A DNA stretch of 64,000 nucleotides from Acidobacteriaceae bacterium (GTDB lineage Bacteria; Acidobacteriota; Terriglobia; Terriglobales; Acidobacteriaceae): positions 434,001 to 498,000 of the forward strand of contig JAOAPN010000014.1 in NCBI GenBank assembly GCA_025462885.1. Reading direction: 5' to 3'. The position numbers and the translations under genes were made by a program. The notes under the pieces were generated by a model that was not told where the DNA came from, searched no databases, and saw only the letters and a program-made list of their open reading frames with translations. Shown in pieces: positions 1 to 9,427 of the stretch. Numbering within the stretch: position 1 is the first letter of the stretch; each line of letters begins with the position of its first letter.

Positions 1-906
1 TATCTCGGGATCAAGGGTACGCGCGGGGTGCAGGAGTTTCTGCCGAACTCGTATCCGATCGGGAGGGCGAATCCTTGCCCATTGTGCCCGTCCGGGTTTG
101 CGTATCTCACCTCGAATGGAAACTCGACGCGCGAGGCGGGAGATATATTGCTTCGACGCCGGTTACATAATGGACTTACAGCTTCGCTTCGTTATACGTA
201 TTCGAAGTCGATCGACAACGATGCTGCGCTGGGAGGGCAGGGCCCGGTGGCGGCGACGAGCAGCACGAGCCAGGGAACTGGCGGACAGATATCTACGCAG
301 AGTCCAAGCCAGCCTGCACTGGTACAGGCCCAGAACTGGCGGGATTTGAAGGCAGAGCGTGGGCTCTCGACGTTCGATCAGCGTCATCTGGTCGGCGTTG
401 TGGTGCAGTACACGACGGGCATGGGCATGGGAGGCAATACGCTGCTGGGAGGATGGAGAGGCACGGCGCTGAAGGAGTGGGCGGTGCAGACGCAGATCAA
501 TGCGGGGACGGGACTTCCGCAGACGCCGGGCTATCTTGCGGTCGTCCCTGGAACGGGTTTCACTTGCTGCATTCGTCCAAACCGAACGGGGGCCGATGTC
601 TATGCGGCTCCTGCGGGCTACTTCCTAAATCCTGCAGCGTATACGGCCCCGCTCGCTGGACAATGGGGCAATGCAGGGCGCGGCTCGATCACAGGGCCGG
701 GGGTGTTTACCTGGAATGCTTCGTTGGCCCGGACCTTCCGGTTGAAGGATGGATTCAACCTGGATGCACGGGTGGACTCGACGAACATCTTCAATCATGT
801 GAACTTTACGCGTTGGAATACGACGACGAACAACACGCAGTTCGGACTGCCTATCGCCCCGAATCCGATGCGCAGCTTGCAGACCACGATACGGTTGAGG
901 TTCTGA
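1..906 (+). CDS. TonB-dependent receptor, C-terminal part (partial at window edge)
   Basis: The reading frame is open from base 1, so the gene begins outside the window; only about 301 C-terminal residues are visible. The sequence has alternating aromatic and polar beta-strand character (LTASLRYTYSKSID, FNLDARVDSTNIFNHVNFT) and ends in an aromatic residue after TTIRLRF, as outer-membrane beta-barrels do. The phrase YTYSKSIDN and a late IFNHVNF block recur in acidobacterial Oar-like receptors with an N-terminal carboxypeptidase-regulatory domain, and similar blocks occur in the full-length receptors elsewhere in this window. The substrate cannot be told from this part. The next gene starts one base after the stop, so the two are probably co-transcribed. 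Confidence 0.88.
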   Translation, partial: YLGIKGTRGVQEFLPNSYPIGRANPCPLCPSGFAYLTSNGNSTREAGDILLRRRLHNGLTASLRYTYSKSIDNDAALGGQGPVAATSSTSQGTGGQISTQSPSQPALVQAQNWRDLKAERGLSTFDQRHLVGVVVQYTTGMGMGGNTLLGGWRGTALKEWAVQTQINAGTGLPQTPGYLAVVPGTGFTCCIRPNRTGADVYAAPAGYFLNPAAYTAPLAGQWGNAGRGSITGPGVFTWNASLARTFRLKDGFNLDARVDSTNIFNHVNFTRWNTTTNNTQFGLPIAPNPMRSLQTTIRLRF

Positions 907-907
907 G

Positions 908-3070
908 ATGCGACTGCTGAGACTCATACCTTATATCGGAGCGCTGCTGGGCGTCGGGATTCTCGGGATAGCGCATCCGCAGGCGTACGCGCAGCAGACG
1001 GGGCAGAATGTTCCGCCGGGTTCGAACGGGACTTTTACGCTCTCCGTGCGGACGCAGTTGGTGGTGGAACCGGTTGTCGTCAAGGATAAGAAGGGAAATC
1101 CGATCACCGGGCTTACGGCGAAGGACTTCACCATCACCGAGAATGGCATCGCCCAGACGATTCGCTTCTGCGAGTACCAGCAGTTGCCTACGGCCTCCGA
1201 AGCGGTGCCGGCGACTCCATCCGAGCGGGAGGACATCAAGATATACAGGCAGCTAAGCCACACCCAGATCTCGCCGGAAGCGAATGGCACTGTCAAATAC
1301 AAGGACCGCCGCCTGCTTGCGCTGTACTTCGATATGACGGCCATGCCGCAGCCGGATCAGATGCGTGCTTTGGCGGCTGCGGAGAAGTTTATCCGCACCC
1401 AGATGACCTCCGCGGATCGGGTTGCGATCTTCCGCTATGCGGGCGGATCGGTCGAGGTATTGCAGGACTTCAGCGACGATCGCAACCATCTCCTGAGTGT
1501 TCTGGAGACGCTTGTCGTTGGGGAGGGGCAAGGGCAGGACGAAGCTGCGGCGGATGCGAGCACCGCCGATACCGGTGCGGCGTTCGGCCAGGACAGCAGC
1601 GAGTTCAATATCTTCAACACGGACCGCCAACTCTCCGCGCTGCAGACTGCGGCTAAGATGCTGGGAAATCTTAATGAAAAGAAGTCGCTGATCTACTTCG
1701 CCAGCGGATTGAAGCTGAATGGGATGAACAACCAGGCGCAGCTTCACGCTACGGTCGATGCAGCGATTCGTGCAGGGGTTTCGTTCTGGCCGATCGATGC
1801 GCGTGGCCTGGTCGCGGGCGCGCCGCTGGGGGATGCCACCCAGGGCTCGCCCGGCAATGCCGGGATGTACTCCGGCGCGGCTGCGCAGGCGGTGAGCTCG
1901 AACTTTCAGCAGTCGCAGGACACGCTGTATGCGCTCGCAGGAGACACCGGTGGGAAGGCTTTGTTCGACTATAACGATCTGAGCCGCGGCATCGTTCAGG
2001 CCCAGCAGAGTGTTACGAGCTACTACATTCTTGGCTACTATACGACCAATACCGTGCAGGACGGGAGATTCCGGCGCATCAAGGTCTCTGTCAATGAGAG
2101 CCTTGCGGCCAAACTGGAATATCGTGAGGGCTACTACGCGGGGAAGGTCTTCAATAAGTTCACGGCGGTGGATAAGGAGCGTCAGCTTGAAGATGCCCTG
2201 ATGCTCAACGACCCGATTACTGAGCTTACGATCGCGATGGAGATTAATTACTTCCAACTGAACCGCGCCGAGTACTTCGTCCCGATCGTGGTGAAGATCC
2301 CCGGAAGAGAACTCGCCCTCGCCAAGAAAGGCGGCGCTGAGCATACCCTGATCGACTTTATCGGAGAGATCAAGGATAACTACGGCGGGGTGACGGTCAC
2401 GAACATCCATGACAAGGTCAACATCAAGCTGAGTGATGCCACGGCCACTGAACTGGCGCGCCGACCGATCGAGTACGACACGGGCTTTACGCTGCTTCCA
2501 GGTAAGTACACGATCAAGTTTCTCGCGCGCGATGATGAGACGGGAAGGATTGGGACCTACCAGGCGAACTTCGTCATTCCGAATCTCGTCAAGGAAGAGA
2601 AGCGCGTTCCGACGAGTTCCGTCGTGTTGAGCAGCCAGCGGGTGGAGATGAAAGATGCACTCTACAACGCGGTGAAGGGAAAGGACCAGGACAAACAGAT
2701 TGCAGTAAATCCGCTGGTGCAGGACGGGAAGAAGCTGATCCCGAGCGTGACGCGTGTCTTCAGCAAAAGCCGGGATCTTTATGTGTACCTGCAGGCCTAT
2801 GATCACAACGCACAAGCCACGCAGGGGCCACCCGTCACACAACCGCTGATTGCTTTCGTTACTTTCTATCGCGAGCGGGAAAAGGTCTTCGAAACGAAGC
2901 CGATCGAAGTTGCGCGCAATGTAAATGCTCGACTGCAAACTACGCCTTTGAATTTTACGATTCCGCTGGGCGAGCTCCCACCGGGAGAGTATGACTGCCA
3001 GGTGACGGTTCTCGATCCGATGGGAACGAAAGGCAGCTTCTGGCGGGCGCAGATATTGCTTGTGCCATAA
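908..3070 (+). CDS. Secreted VWFA-related domain protein (acidobacterial type)
   Basis: 720 residues. An N-terminal signal peptide ends near residue 28 (AYA-QQ). Residues 45-90 (LSVRTQLVVEPVVVKDKKG, then AKDFTITENG) form the beta-rich entry typical of the acidobacterial VWFA-related family, followed by a von Willebrand A-type fold from about residue 134. The metal-site loop reads DMTAM (142-146) rather than the classic DxSxS, so metal-dependent adhesion may be altered. The C-terminal 300 residues look like beta-sandwich material with no recognisable enzyme motif. A role in extracytoplasmic protein-protein interaction is inferred from the family only. It starts one base after the upstream TonB receptor stop, which suggests translational coupling and perhaps an envelope function shared with the receptor. 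Confidence 0.85.
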   Translation: MRLLRLIPYIGALLGVGILGIAHPQAYAQQTGQNVPPGSNGTFTLSVRTQLVVEPVVVKDKKGNPITGLTAKDFTITENGIAQTIRFCEYQQLPTASEAVPATPSEREDIKIYRQLSHTQISPEANGTVKYKDRRLLALYFDMTAMPQPDQMRALAAAEKFIRTQMTSADRVAIFRYAGGSVEVLQDFSDDRNHLLSVLETLVVGEGQGQDEAAADASTADTGAAFGQDSSEFNIFNTDRQLSALQTAAKMLGNLNEKKSLIYFASGLKLNGMNNQAQLHATVDAAIRAGVSFWPIDARGLVAGAPLGDATQGSPGNAGMYSGAAAQAVSSNFQQSQDTLYALAGDTGGKALFDYNDLSRGIVQAQQSVTSYYILGYYTTNTVQDGRFRRIKVSVNESLAAKLEYREGYYAGKVFNKFTAVDKERQLEDALMLNDPITELTIAMEINYFQLNRAEYFVPIVVKIPGRELALAKKGGAEHTLIDFIGEIKDNYGGVTVTNIHDKVNIKLSDATATELARRPIEYDTGFTLLPGKYTIKFLARDDETGRIGTYQANFVIPNLVKEEKRVPTSSVVLSSQRVEMKDALYNAVKGKDQDKQIAVNPLVQDGKKLIPSVTRVFSKSRDLYVYLQAYDHNAQATQGPPVTQPLIAFVTFYREREKVFETKPIEVARNVNARLQTTPLNFTIPLGELPPGEYDCQVTVLDPMGTKGSFWRAQILLVP

Positions 3071-3088
3071 CCTTTCGTCCCGCCTCTA

Positions 3089-3263
3089 AGAATCTGTCCA
3101 AAAAATCAAGGCTTAGCAGGAATTTGCACAGATGAAACGGATTTAGGAACAGGCAAAAGCAAGAGCAACGACGAAATACAGGGGTCCTTCACTACGTTCA
3201 GGATGACGGCGTGAAACAAACAACCGCATAAGAGCTCTCAATGGTAGTTTTTGGACAGGTTCT
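3089..3263. repeat. Element bounded by 17-bp imperfect inverted repeats (MITE/REP-like)
   Basis: The left arm AGAATCTGTCCAAAAAA (3089-3105) and the reverse complement of the right arm (3247-3263, AGAACCTGTCCAAAAAC) match at 15 of 17 positions. The 141-bp interior holds no credible gene but contains a TCCTTCACTACGTTCAGGA stretch (about 3187-3205) whose ends pair as TCCT/AGGA. Interior stretches of this style recur between genes in many bacterial genomes. Copy number cannot be seen in this window. A long terminator-like hairpin is the alternative reading. Confidence 0.5.
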
Positions 3264-3318
3264 AAAGCTTGCGGGAGTTGTAAGGAAGCATCGGCAGGAT
3301 GACCTGGGATACATGTCA

Positions 3319-4683
3319 TTAATTAACGGAGATGGTCTTTCGTTCGCTTAGCAGGTCTTCGGTGGATACTCCACGAATCGAGGCGTCCAGCAGTTCCACC
3401 ATGTGGAACGCGGGCAGTACCGTTTCGCCGCGGCGGCGCAGGCCACTTTCGAGCTGGAGGAGGCAACCGGGGTTGGCCGATACGACTGCTGCAGACTGGG
3501 TCGCGAGGAGGTTCGTCACCTTGCGGTCGCCGAGTTGCTGGGCGGGCTCGGGATGCAGCAGGTTGTATACGCCTGCGGAGCCGCAGCACAGGGACGACTC
3601 GGCGATCTCGGCAACTTCCAGGCAGGGAATTCCGGACAGAAGCTGCCGCGGCTGCTGAAAAATTCCCTGAGCGTGTCTGAGGTGGCAGGCGTCGTGGTAC
3701 GCGATGCGCATGGGGAGTGGATTGCGCGGGGCCTGCGGAGGCAGGTCGCACAGGATCTCGGTGATGTCCTTGCAGCGGTCGGAGAAGGCGCGTGCCCGCG
3801 CGGCCCACTGCGGATCGTCTCGCAGCAGATGGCCGTATTCTTTCATCGTCGACCCGCAGCCGGCAGCGTTGATGACGATGGTATCGACATCAGCGCGCTC
3901 GAAGAGTTCGATGAGCGTGCGAGCCATCGCCGCCGCCTGCTCTTCCAGTCCGGAGTGAACCATTAGTGCGCCGCAGCAGGGCTGGTTCTGTGGAGTGATG
4001 ACCTCACATCCTTCTGCGGCGAGAACCCGCGCGGTCGCAGCGTTCACATGCGAGAAGAAGACCTGCTGGACACATCCGCTCAACATGCCGACTCTTCTGC
4101 GGGGTGCGCCCTGGGCTGCGGTTCGGACTGGCATCCTCCAGTTGAAATGCGCGGGGACCTTTGGAAGCAAAGTCTCCATCGCGGCAAATTTCTTCGGGAT
4201 CAGTTTCAGTATTCCTGAGGCGCGAACCAGCGCCTGCAATCCGGAACGCTGGTAGAGAAAGAGAGGTGCTGCCATCATGCGCAGGCGCGCCGGGTACGGG
4301 AAAGTGGCGAAGAGTAGACGGCGAAAGAGCGAGTCTTCCGTGCTGCGCGGGATGTTTCGTTCTACCTGCGCACGGGTGTCTTCGATGAGCTTGCTGTACT
4401 GGACGCCGGAGGGGCAGGCGGTCATGCAGGCCATGCAGCCGAGACAGTTGTCCATGTGCAACTGAAAGTTCGTGTCGAGCGCGGCTTTGCCTTCACTGGC
4501 CTTCTGCATCATGTAGATGCGTCCGCGGGGCGAGTCCATCTCTTCGCCCCAGAGCACGTAGGTGGGGCAGGCGGGAAGGCAGAAGCCGCAGTGGACGCAG
4601 TCGGAGAGCAGACCCTTGTCCGGAGCGTGATGGGCGTCGAAGCTGGACGGCAGGGTGGGCTCGATTTGAGTGAGATGGGACAT
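3319..4683 (-). CDS. glcF: Glycolate oxidase iron-sulfur subunit GlcF
   Basis: 454 residues. Two 4Fe-4S ferredoxin motifs are visible: C29-C32-C35-C39P and C80-C83-C86-C90P. Two CCG domains follow, with the CCG signatures QPCCGALMVHSG and SSLCCGSAGVYN, as in the heterodisulfide-reductase-like subunits of glycolate oxidase and glycerol-3-phosphate dehydrogenase. It passes electrons from the flavin subunits toward the quinone pool at the cytoplasmic membrane. The start is the ATG at 4683, only two bases after the glcE stop. It is the last gene of the lldP-glcDEF operon. Length and domain order fit intact GlcF. Confidence 0.95.
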   Translation of the reverse strand: MSHLTQIEPTLPSSFDAHHAPDKGLLSDCVHCGFCLPACPTYVLWGEEMDSPRGRIYMMQKASEGKAALDTNFQLHMDNCLGCMACMTACPSGVQYSKLIEDTRAQVERNIPRSTEDSLFRRLLFATFPYPARLRMMAAPLFLYQRSGLQALVRASGILKLIPKKFAAMETLLPKVPAHFNWRMPVRTAAQGAPRRRVGMLSGCVQQVFFSHVNAATARVLAAEGCEVITPQNQPCCGALMVHSGLEEQAAAMARTLIELFERADVDTIVINAAGCGSTMKEYGHLLRDDPQWAARARAFSDRCKDITEILCDLPPQAPRNPLPMRIAYHDACHLRHAQGIFQQPRQLLSGIPCLEVAEIAESSLCCGSAGVYNLLHPEPAQQLGDRKVTNLLATQSAAVVSANPGCLLQLESGLRRRGETVLPAFHMVELLDASIRGVSTEDLLSERKTISVN

Positions 4684-4685
4684 GG

Positions 4686-5903
4686 TTATATTCCGCCGAG
4701 GAAGCGTCCGGGGTTGAGGATGTGATGGGGGTCAAACTGACGTTTGATTTCGCGCGTCAGCGGATCGGCGGCGATGTCGCCCCAGGGAGAGCCGGCGGTA
4801 TGCGCGGAACGTAGTACGGTGAGCGATCCGTCGCCTGTAGCACGAATGCTTGCTTGAAGTGCGGAGATTGCGGCTGCCGCTGTGTCTTCGTTGAAGCGGG
4901 CGAACATGATTCCGGTTGCCTGTGTGACAGCAGTGCCTCCGAGTTGTACGGCCTCGGAGGAAAGCAATGCGATCGACGATGGGAGCATGGTTGCTTTGAT
5001 AACGACTCCAGCTTCTGTGAAGAGGTCTTCGCGTGCGGTAAAGACCTTTGGATCTGAGGTCTGCGAAACTTCGAATGTTCCGTTTGTCTTCGAAGAAGCA
5101 TGCTGGGCAAGATCGTTGAGTCTCTCTCCCTGAAGCGTGAGCACCTCAGGCAGAGTGGCGAGCTGGACATCCAGAGCATAGCCGTTGATGTGAGCGCGAA
5201 GCTGCATGGCTTGTGTGCTCAATTGCGAGTCGAGCACCATCATCATGAGGTCACCGAGAGGCTCTGCGGCAGAAGATGTGGCGGTCCAGATCCTGGTCTC
5301 GGCAGGCAGAGGATGCAGGCGGAAGTTGACCTCGGTGATGACACCGAGCGTGCCGAACGCTCCGGTCATCAGCTTGTGCAGGTCGTAGCCGGCGACGTTC
5401 TTCACGACTTTGCCGCCGGACTTTGCAATCGTTCCGTCCGCAAGGACGATGGTCATGCCGATGATCAGATCGCGGAGGCTGCCGTACTTCAACCGCAAGG
5501 CCCCGGAGTCGTTGGTGGCGATAATGCCGCCCACCGTGGCTGTCTCGGGCCACAAGGGGTCGAGTGCCACATATTGATGATGCTGTGCGAGGGCGCGCTG
5601 CATGGTGACCCAGGGAGTTCCTGCCGATACGGTTGCGGTGAGGTCCTGCCAGCTATGTGCGACTACTCCCGCCAGCTTCGTCATGTAGAGCAGGATATCC
5701 GCGTCCGCTGCATGTCCCATCTCGCGTTTTGTGCCCGCGCCGAGGATCTCGATGGTCAGCTTTTGTTCGCTGGCATAGCGTGTGAGAGCAGCGACTTCCT
5801 CCGTGTTCTTCGGAGATACAGTGATTCTGCCGTTATGTTCGCCAGTTTCCAAGGTGGCGAGATGCGTGCGGAGAGCGTCGAAGCGATGCTGGATAAGGGC
5901 CAC
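4686..5903 (-). CDS. glcE: Glycolate oxidase FAD-binding subunit GlcE
   Basis: 405 residues. It is an FAD-binding protein of the PCMH/VAO fold: ITVSPKNTEEVAALTRYASE at the N-terminus, VSAGTPWVTMQRALA and GGIIATNDSGALRLKYGSLR in the FAD site, then GGKVVKNVAGYDLHKLMTGA. It works with GlcD and GlcF to oxidise glycolate to glyoxylate. The start is GTG at 5903, immediately after the glcD stop (TAG-GTG), with no spacer, so translation is probably coupled. GlcE is shorter than GlcD, as usual, and no lesion is visible. Confidence 0.93.
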   Translation of the reverse strand: MALIQHRFDALRTHLATLETGEHNGRITVSPKNTEEVAALTRYASEQKLTIEILGAGTKREMGHAADADILLYMTKLAGVVAHSWQDLTATVSAGTPWVTMQRALAQHHQYVALDPLWPETATVGGIIATNDSGALRLKYGSLRDLIIGMTIVLADGTIAKSGGKVVKNVAGYDLHKLMTGAFGTLGVITEVNFRLHPLPAETRIWTATSSAAEPLGDLMMMVLDSQLSTQAMQLRAHINGYALDVQLATLPEVLTLQGERLNDLAQHASSKTNGTFEVSQTSDPKVFTAREDLFTEAGVVIKATMLPSSIALLSSEAVQLGGTAVTQATGIMFARFNEDTAAAAISALQASIRATGDGSLTVLRSAHTAGSPWGDIAADPLTREIKRQFDPHHILNPGRFLGGI

Positions 5904-7373
5904 CTAGAAGAACTCCGCGACACCGGCTGTTTCGAGCGGATGTGGGGTGTAGGGACCGGGCTTTTCACCGCACAGGCGAGTACGCGGAAAGAGCTTGTCG
6001 GGATTCGCGAGATTGTGAGGATCGAAGGCACGCCGGACGAGCTGCATGGTATCGAGATCGGGCTCGCTGAACATGTAGCCCATGGCTTGTTGCTTCTCCT
6101 TGCCGACGCCGTGCTCCCCGGTGATTGAGCCACCGTGATCCACGCAGAGATAGAGAATGCGGTAGGAAAGATCCAGCGCAATCTCCTCCTGCCCCGGGAT
6201 CGCCTGATCGTAGAGAACCATCGGATGCAGGTTGCCATCTCCGGCATGGAAGACGTTTGCGATGCGGAGCTGGACCTCGGCGGCCATGCGGCTCATGGCG
6301 GTCAGGACCTCCGGCAGGGCGGTGCGGGGAATCACGCCATCCTGCACGATGTAGTTCGGCGAGATGCGACCCATGGCAGCGAAGGCAGCCTTGCGGCCCT
6401 TCCAGATGAGGCCGCGTTCCTGGGCGGTCTGGGCCAGCCGAACCTCCCAGGCTCCATTCTTCCTGCAGAGATCCGTGGCTTCGGCCATCTGGGCTTTTAC
6501 CTCAGCTTCGGGGCCATCGAGTTCGACGAGCAGCAACGCTTCGCAGACCGGATAGTTCGGATGGACTGCAGCCTCGGACGCCCGGGCTGAGAGCCGGTCC
6601 ATCATCTCGAGCGCGGCGGGCAACATCCCCGCAGCGATAATGTCCGAAACAGATTGGGCGGCGGCGGTCGTCGAGTCGAATGCGGCGAGCAGGACCTGCA
6701 CCGTCTCGGGGCGTTTCACTATGCGCAGCGTAATCTTCGTCGCGACTCCCAGTGTTCCTTCCGATCCTACGAAGACGCCGGTCAGATCGTAGCCCGGTGC
6801 GTCTGGCGCACTCGACCCAAAGGTTACGAGTTCGCCGTTGGGGAGCACCACGTCCATCGCCAGAACGTGGGTGGTGGTGAAGCCGTACTTCAGGCAGTGC
6901 GCTCCGCCTGCGTTCTCCGCAACATTTCCACCGATGGTGCATACCGTCTGCGAGGATGGGTCCGGCGCGTAGAAGTATCCGTGGGCGGCTACGGCATCGG
7001 TGACATGCGCGTTGACGACACCGGGCTCAACGACGACCCGTTGGTTAGGAATGTCGATCTCGAGGATGCGGTTCATGCGTGCGAAGCTGATGACGATGCC
7101 GCCCTGCGCGGGGAGAGCGCCGCCACTCAGTCCGGTTCCGGCTCCGCGCGCTACAAAGGGGATGCGGTGCTGATCGCAGATGCGAACGATTGCCTGGACC
7201 TGCTCGGCCGTGCGTGGCAGCACGACCGCGCTGGGGAGAGCGCGCATGTTGGTGAGGCCATCGCACTCATAGGTTTGAAGCTGATTGGTCGCGGTAATCA
7301 GGCCGCTCGGGAGAGAAGGGCCGTCGGGACCGAGCGCAGCGCGGAGTTCATTCAAAACTGCCGAATTCAGCAT
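5904..7373 (-). CDS. glcD: Glycolate oxidase subunit GlcD (FAD-linked oxidase)
   Basis: 489 residues. The FAD-binding domain shows VARGAGTGLSGGALPAQGG and GGNVAENAGGAHCLKYG. The C-terminal FAD-linked oxidase domain carries VFHAGDGNLHP and GGSITGEHGVGKEK, the substrate and flavin loops conserved in GlcD and D-lactate dehydrogenases. It is the catalytic subunit that oxidises glycolate (possibly also D-lactate) to the 2-oxo acid. It lies 43 bases downstream of the permease gene and abuts glcE. The full glcDEF order makes glycolate oxidase the best call. A D-2-hydroxyacid dehydrogenase with wider substrate range cannot be excluded. Confidence 0.94.
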   Translation of the reverse strand: MLNSAVLNELRAALGPDGPSLPSGLITATNQLQTYECDGLTNMRALPSAVVLPRTAEQVQAIVRICDQHRIPFVARGAGTGLSGGALPAQGGIVISFARMNRILEIDIPNQRVVVEPGVVNAHVTDAVAAHGYFYAPDPSSQTVCTIGGNVAENAGGAHCLKYGFTTTHVLAMDVVLPNGELVTFGSSAPDAPGYDLTGVFVGSEGTLGVATKITLRIVKRPETVQVLLAAFDSTTAAAQSVSDIIAAGMLPAALEMMDRLSARASEAAVHPNYPVCEALLLVELDGPEAEVKAQMAEATDLCRKNGAWEVRLAQTAQERGLIWKGRKAAFAAMGRISPNYIVQDGVIPRTALPEVLTAMSRMAAEVQLRIANVFHAGDGNLHPMVLYDQAIPGQEEIALDLSYRILYLCVDHGGSITGEHGVGKEKQQAMGYMFSEPDLDTMQLVRRAFDPHNLANPDKLFPRTRLCGEKPGPYTPHPLETAGVAEFF

Positions 7374-7416
7374 GCGAAATCATAGTACGCCGAAGACATA
7401 CTCGCCAAACGACGGC

Positions 7417-9090
7417 CTACTTTATATGAAAGACATAGGCATACAGCATTACCTCTACGCCGACCACGAGAGCCAGGAAGACGCTGTGGCGCAGCGTGAA
7501 CCGAAACAGCTTCGACTGCTCCGCGACCGTCATATTGGTAGCGGCCGCCGCTACTGCGATGGTCTGGAGGCTGATCATCTTGCCCATCACTCCGCCGACG
7601 GAGTTAGCGCCTGCAATCAGAACTGGATCGAACCCGAGACGGGTCGCGCTGACCACCTGAAGGTTGCCGAATAGCGCGTTTGAGGAGGTGTCGGAGCCGG
7701 TGAGGAAGACTCCCAGCCATCCCATGATCGGACTGAAGAAGGGAAATGCCGGGCCGCTCGCCGAAAACGCCAGTCCGAGTGTGCCGGTTGCGCCGCTGTA
7801 GTTCATCACAAAGGCCATCGCGAGCATGGAGGCGACCGTCGTCGTCGGGCGAATCAGCTTCTTGGCGATCGCGAGGATGATCTCGCCCAGCATCTTCGGG
7901 CGCATTCCGGAGAACACTGCCGCGAGCAGCGAGGCGAACATGCAGGAGGTTCCTGCTGCAGATAGCCAGTTGAAGTTGAAGATTGCTCCGTACGCGACGG
8001 GGGTTTGAACGACCGGTGGCATCCGCAGGATCTCGTTATGCAGACCAGGCCATGCAAACGAGAGCGACGCTTTGTTGAGGACTGCCACGAACGGCTGATA
8101 GCCCCAGGCGAGGACCATGATAACGAGCAGCGCGTACGGCATCCAGGCGGCCCAGATCTCGCGTGCGGTGTAGCTTGGCTTGGGCTTGTCGGACGCGCGC
8201 TCAGCTGGAAGGGTATCGGTTACGGCCAGTACGGAGTCGTCCAGGGTGCCCGCCTGTTGCTCCATGTTTGTGGGCTTCCAGAATCGCAGCAGCAGCACCA
8301 GCGCGCCCATGGCGGAGATGGAGCTGAGGATATCCGTGAGCTGAGGGCCGATGTAATTGGAGACGCAAAACTGGACTGCGGCGAAGACGCCTCCGCAGAC
8401 TAGCACGGCAGGCCAGACCTCGATCGTCGCCGCCAGTCCGCTGGTGACCAGGATGAGGTAGGCCGGAAGGAAGAGAGAGATGGGAGCGCTGAGCCGTCCT
8501 ACTACTCCGCTCAACTGGTTCAGCGAAAGCCCGGTAATGCCGGCGAGCGTGATGACAGGAATGCCGATCGATCCGAAGGCAACGGGGGCGGTATTCGCAA
8601 GCAGACAGATGGAGGAGGCATACAGCGACGAAAACCCGAGGCCCACCATCATCGCGGCGGCTACGGCTACCGGGGTTCCGAAGCCCGCGCAGCCCTCGAT
8701 GAAGGCACCGAAGGCGAAGGCGATCAGGAGCGCCTGCAAGCGCCTATCTGAGGTGATGGAGCCGATCGAGTCTTTGATGATCTCGAACTTTCCCGTCCTT
8801 ACGCTGATCTCGTAGAGCACGAGCGACCAGAACACGATCCACGAGATGGGGAACACGCCGAAGCAAGCTCCATAGGCGGCGGCGCTGAGACTATGGCGCC
8901 ACGACATCCCATAGGCGAGGGTCACGAGGACCATGGTTGCCCCAAGCCCGGAGAGTGCCGCCACCCACGATGGCTTTCGCTTCACGGCCAACAGGAAAAG
9001 CAGCAGCAGGGTCGGAGTCATGGCAAGCAGAGCAGAGATGCCAACGCCGTGACTAAAGAGGTAATACGGTTGAGGCCAAACCACCGTCAT
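7417..9090 (-). CDS. lldP: LctP-family L-lactate/glycolate permease
   Basis: 557 residues, highly hydrophobic throughout, with roughly 12 or more membrane segments (for example LALMTPTLLLLFLLAV-like N-terminus, FGAFIEGCAGFGTPVAVAAA, LTGSDTSSNALFGNLQ, VMGKMISLQTIAVAAAA). The FIEGCAGFGTPVA and GSDTSSNALFG blocks are hallmarks of lactate permease LctP and its glycolate paralogue GlcA. It imports 2-hydroxy acids with protons across the inner membrane. It is the first gene of the lldP-glcDEF operon, so glycolate is a likely substrate and glcA would be an equally fair symbol. The ATG at 9090 has an AAGGGAA ribosome site 7-8 bases upstream. Confidence 0.9.
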   Translation of the reverse strand: MTVVWPQPYYLFSHGVGISALLAMTPTLLLLFLLAVKRKPSWVAALSGLGATMVLVTLAYGMSWRHSLSAAAYGACFGVFPISWIVFWSLVLYEISVRTGKFEIIKDSIGSITSDRRLQALLIAFAFGAFIEGCAGFGTPVAVAAAMMVGLGFSSLYASSICLLANTAPVAFGSIGIPVITLAGITGLSLNQLSGVVGRLSAPISLFLPAYLILVTSGLAATIEVWPAVLVCGGVFAAVQFCVSNYIGPQLTDILSSISAMGALVLLLRFWKPTNMEQQAGTLDDSVLAVTDTLPAERASDKPKPSYTAREIWAAWMPYALLVIMVLAWGYQPFVAVLNKASLSFAWPGLHNEILRMPPVVQTPVAYGAIFNFNWLSAAGTSCMFASLLAAVFSGMRPKMLGEIILAIAKKLIRPTTTVASMLAMAFVMNYSGATGTLGLAFSASGPAFPFFSPIMGWLGVFLTGSDTSSNALFGNLQVVSATRLGFDPVLIAGANSVGGVMGKMISLQTIAVAAAATNMTVAEQSKLFRFTLRHSVFLALVVGVEVMLYAYVFHIK

Positions 9091-9427
9091 GAAGGTTCCC
9101 TTGTTGGAAGTCTTGAATGAATCAGGTTGCGTCTTCTGCGTATGGAGTCGTTCTCGGAGTTATGGACACGACGGAGCTACAACTGGGAACCGCTGAGGAA
9201 CTTTTGTGAAGTCGAAAGCCAGTATATCCATCGTGGTTCGTTTTGCGTCGGCCGGGTGCGATGGATCCTGGATTGGAAGGTGTAGTCTCTGCCGAATGTA
9301 CGGAGATCGAAGACTGGTTGATACTTGGAAGGACGAAGTTCTTAGGCCCTAGTCACCGCGTGATGCAGATGCGAACTGTCTGTGCGGGATAGGGGTAACG
9401 GCTTCCAACGTTTGGAGAAACGGGAAA
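9091..9427. other. Divergent intergenic region between permease and GH43-like genes
   Basis: 337 bases between two outward-facing genes, so promoters for both should lie here. I see no gene, strong palindrome or convincing -35/-10 pair. A GGAG sequence lies about 10 bases before the ATG at 9428 and serves as its ribosome-binding site. Confidence 0.5.

Noticed and set aside
1253-2938. 561-codon open frame on the minus strand
   Set aside because: It is exactly antisense to the VWFA-related gene, has no family character and no ribosome site; high-GC shadow.
5100-6128. 342-codon open frame on the plus strand
   Set aside because: It runs antisense across the glcE-glcD junction; both of those are clear family members.
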